64,000 nucleotides of DNA, taken from NCBI GenBank assembly GCA_021300015.1, contig JAJTFB010000008.1, forward strand, positions 1 to 64,000. Direction: 5' to 3'. A program made the position numbers and the translations under genes. Below, piece after piece: positions 62,468-64,000 of this stretch. Positions within the stretch are counted from its first letter, which is position 1. Each line of letters begins with the position of its first letter. The notes under the pieces were generated by a model, which saw only the letters and a list, made by a program, of their open reading frames with translations, made no database searches and was not told the origin of the DNA. The stretch is from Pirellula sp. GTDB lineage: Bacteria; Planctomycetota; Planctomycetia; Pirellulales; Pirellulaceae.

Positions 62468-64000
62468 GTGAAGTCGAACAAGCCAACTACTCAGAAGAAT
62501 CAACCGAACAAGCGGGCTTTGAAAAAGGCGCCGAAACGGGCTCGCCTGTTTGAGCTTCTGGAACGCCGGGAACTCATGGCCGGTGACTTCTCGCCTTCGG
62601 TGGAGAGTCTCCTTTCCCGGATGTATTTTCGGAACGAAGAGGCCTACACCCGTGCCGGAACGGTCATGTCGGGTGGAGGCACTGGTAGCACCGGAGGCAC
62701 TGGCGGTATTGGCTCGGGGGAAACCAACAACCCGTTGGCGATCAGCGAGTTGGAGCCGAACAACTTCGTCGCTCGCGCCCAACTCTTACCCCTTTCTGCT
62801 TCGCAACCGGTGAACGTCTCTGGGACGTTTAGTGCGCTGACCGATGAAGATTATTTCGCGTTGGACTTGAGGAAGGGTGATATCCTAGATACTCGATTGG
62901 TGGGAGTTCCTGGCACGCGACCTACGCTGGCACTCCTAGACGCTAACACCCAAGAGCTACTTTTTGCTCAAGGCCGTTTCCTTGGCGGGACCGCGTACCC
63001 TCCTTCCTCGCCATTGTACAAAGACGGTTTAACGACCTTGCCATATGTGATCGCGACGAGCGGTCGTTATTACTTGAGAGTTGCCGACGGTGTTGGTTCT
63101 TACGTTTTGAACCTGCGAGTCCAACGCTCGACGTTTGAGGCCGAACCCATTGGCACCCAGCAAACGTTGTACATCGATTTCGATGGCTCGCTGACCCGAG
63201 CGGAAACGCTCAACTTGACGGCTTTGGGTGTTCCTGCCGGAACCTTGCGTATTCCACCGTTGTCTCGCTATATGCCCCAATTGGGTCTGACAGCAGCCGA
63301 TGCCCCCGCCGTGGCTCGCAACACGATGGCTCGAGTCGAGCAAAAGCTGCGCACATCGCTTGCGGCTCGCTCGAACAACGGGTTCTACGGGGCTACAGGC
63401 AACCCCGGTGAGTTCAACGTGCGGCTTGTTTCAAGCTTCGATTCGCCGGATCTTTGGGGCCAGCCGAACGTCTCGAGAGTGCTCGTCGGAGGTACGCAGA
63501 CGGAAATCGGTCTCGACCCAGACACAGGCCTTCTAGGGATCGCTCAGTCGGTCGACGTCGGGAACTTCGGCCGCGAAGAGAGCGGCTTGGTGATGGTCGA
63601 TATCCTGATCGCCGACTCGATGGATCCTGCACTGGTTCCTATAGCCGGAAACGTATCGAGATCGGATTTGTTTGCGGAACTTTTGTCGATGGTTATCGCC
63701 CACGAAGCAGGCCATTTTTTGGGTGGTGTTCACCAAGACCCCAACAATCTTCAGTATGGGATCATGGATCAGTTCTATGACCCCGCCATTGTTTCTGGTG
63801 CCGGTCGCGATGGAATCTTCGGCAACCGTGACGACGAACCGCTATTCTTCAGCGTCGACGAGTTCTCCCCGACCGCTGGGGTTCCCTTCGGCGGTGGAGT
63901 CAATGACAGCGCCAACATGCTGGCCTTCGGCATGTCGACTGGAACCGTTGGCGGAACGGTAACTGGCACCGTCTACAGCGACATCAACAGAAACTCCCGC
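62468..64000 (+). CDS. Large secreted metzincin-like metalloprotease, 5' part
   Basis: Opens at GTG 62468 and is still open at the right edge (over 510 codons). Residues ~30-40 RLFELLERRELMAGD are the LEPR-type motif of large exported planctomycete proteins. Residues ~85-215 resemble a bacterial pre-peptidase C-terminal (PPC) sandwich (SELEPNNFVARAQLL, DEDYFALDLRKGD). Near 412-422 HEAGHFLGGVH is a full HExxHxxGxxH zinc site with a downstream Met-turn YGIMDQ, so a metzincin. The edge sequence GTVYSDINRN begins an SdrD_B-like repeat. Extracellular protease is the likely role. Confidence 0.82.
   Translation, partial: MKSNKPTTQKNQPNKRALKKAPKRARLFELLERRELMAGDFSPSVESLLSRMYFRNEEAYTRAGTVMSGGGTGSTGGTGGIGSGETNNPLAISELEPNNFVARAQLLPLSASQPVNVSGTFSALTDEDYFALDLRKGDILDTRLVGVPGTRPTLALLDANTQELLFAQGRFLGGTAYPPSSPLYKDGLTTLPYVIATSGRYYLRVADGVGSYVLNLRVQRSTFEAEPIGTQQTLYIDFDGSLTRAETLNLTALGVPAGTLRIPPLSRYMPQLGLTAADAPAVARNTMARVEQKLRTSLAARSNNGFYGATGNPGEFNVRLVSSFDSPDLWGQPNVSRVLVGGTQTEIGLDPDTGLLGIAQSVDVGNFGREESGLVMVDILIADSMDPALVPIAGNVSRSDLFAELLSMVIAHEAGHFLGGVHQDPNNLQYGIMDQFYDPAIVSGAGRDGIFGNRDDEPLFFSVDEFSPTAGVPFGGGVNDSANMLAFGMSTGTVGGTVTGTVYSDINRNSR

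Noticed and set aside
1-64000. tRNA, rRNA and riboswitch search by eye
   Set aside because: Intergenic gaps showed no cloverleaf-like or conserved aptamer sequence I could defend; a tRNAscan-SE/Infernal run would settle it.

Overview
The window looks like chromosome of a planctomycete, most likely order Pirellulales. The signs are lineage-typical families: a DUF1559 pseudopilin-like protein with the H-x9-DG ending, a PSD1-type DUF1549/DUF1553 cytochrome protein followed by a DUF1501 protein, three PEP-CTERM proteins, an ECF sigma factor next to a giant Ser/Thr kinase, and a secreted protein with an LEPR-type N-terminal motif. No rRNA, tRNA or CRISPR array was seen.

Layout. (1) 1-12.5 kb is an accessory island bounded by a transposase remnant (1-228) and an orphan HTH fragment (12331-12501). 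It holds two tandem paralogous membrane proteins with SLOG-like nucleotide-sensor N-termini and SLATT-like 2TM segments, a divergent DUF4062/TIR-like protein with a probable beta-propeller, a 510-aa protein of unknown family and a NUDIX hydrolase, then two TPR proteins. This five-gene cassette is the best candidate for an undescribed nucleotide-signalling conflict (defence) system. (2) 12.7-19.1 kb is a minus-strand operon: TPR-thioredoxin-like protein, very long multicopper oxidase, DUF1559 protein. (3) 19.3-20.5 kb is a decayed type II restriction-modification pair (HNH nuclease and m4C/m6A methyltransferase). (4) 20.8-30.5 kb is a surface-protein and regulation region: three PEP-CTERM proteins, small unknowns, an ECF sigma factor and a transmembrane kinase that carries an anti-sigma-like zinc motif and an FGE-sulfatase domain. 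(5) 30.6-62 kb is core-like and visibly more G+C rich: DUF5690 transporter, secreted esterase, higBA toxin-antitoxin locus with a nonsense codon in the toxin, thioesterase, PSD1/DUF1501 pair, MoxR-type ATPase, NadB, FabI, a Dus enzyme, and a long plus-strand run (DUF4416, WecA/MraY-like transferase, O-antigen-ligase-like protein, DUF1573, multiheme cytochrome, ATP-grasp, two VWA proteins, penicillin acylase), then FkbM methyltransferase and a broken phosphosugar mutase. (6) From 62.5 kb to the right edge is the start of a large secreted metzincin-like metalloprotease.

Two features recur. First, several genes are interrupted: three look like one extra base in a homopolymer run, one has an in-frame TGA, two have internal deletions. 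This means either real decay or consensus errors, and it must be resolved before inferring biology. Second, the 32-60 kb part contains many short tandem repeats (often 15-19 bp, in-frame when inside genes). All functional statements rest on reading motifs by eye; no database search was run.
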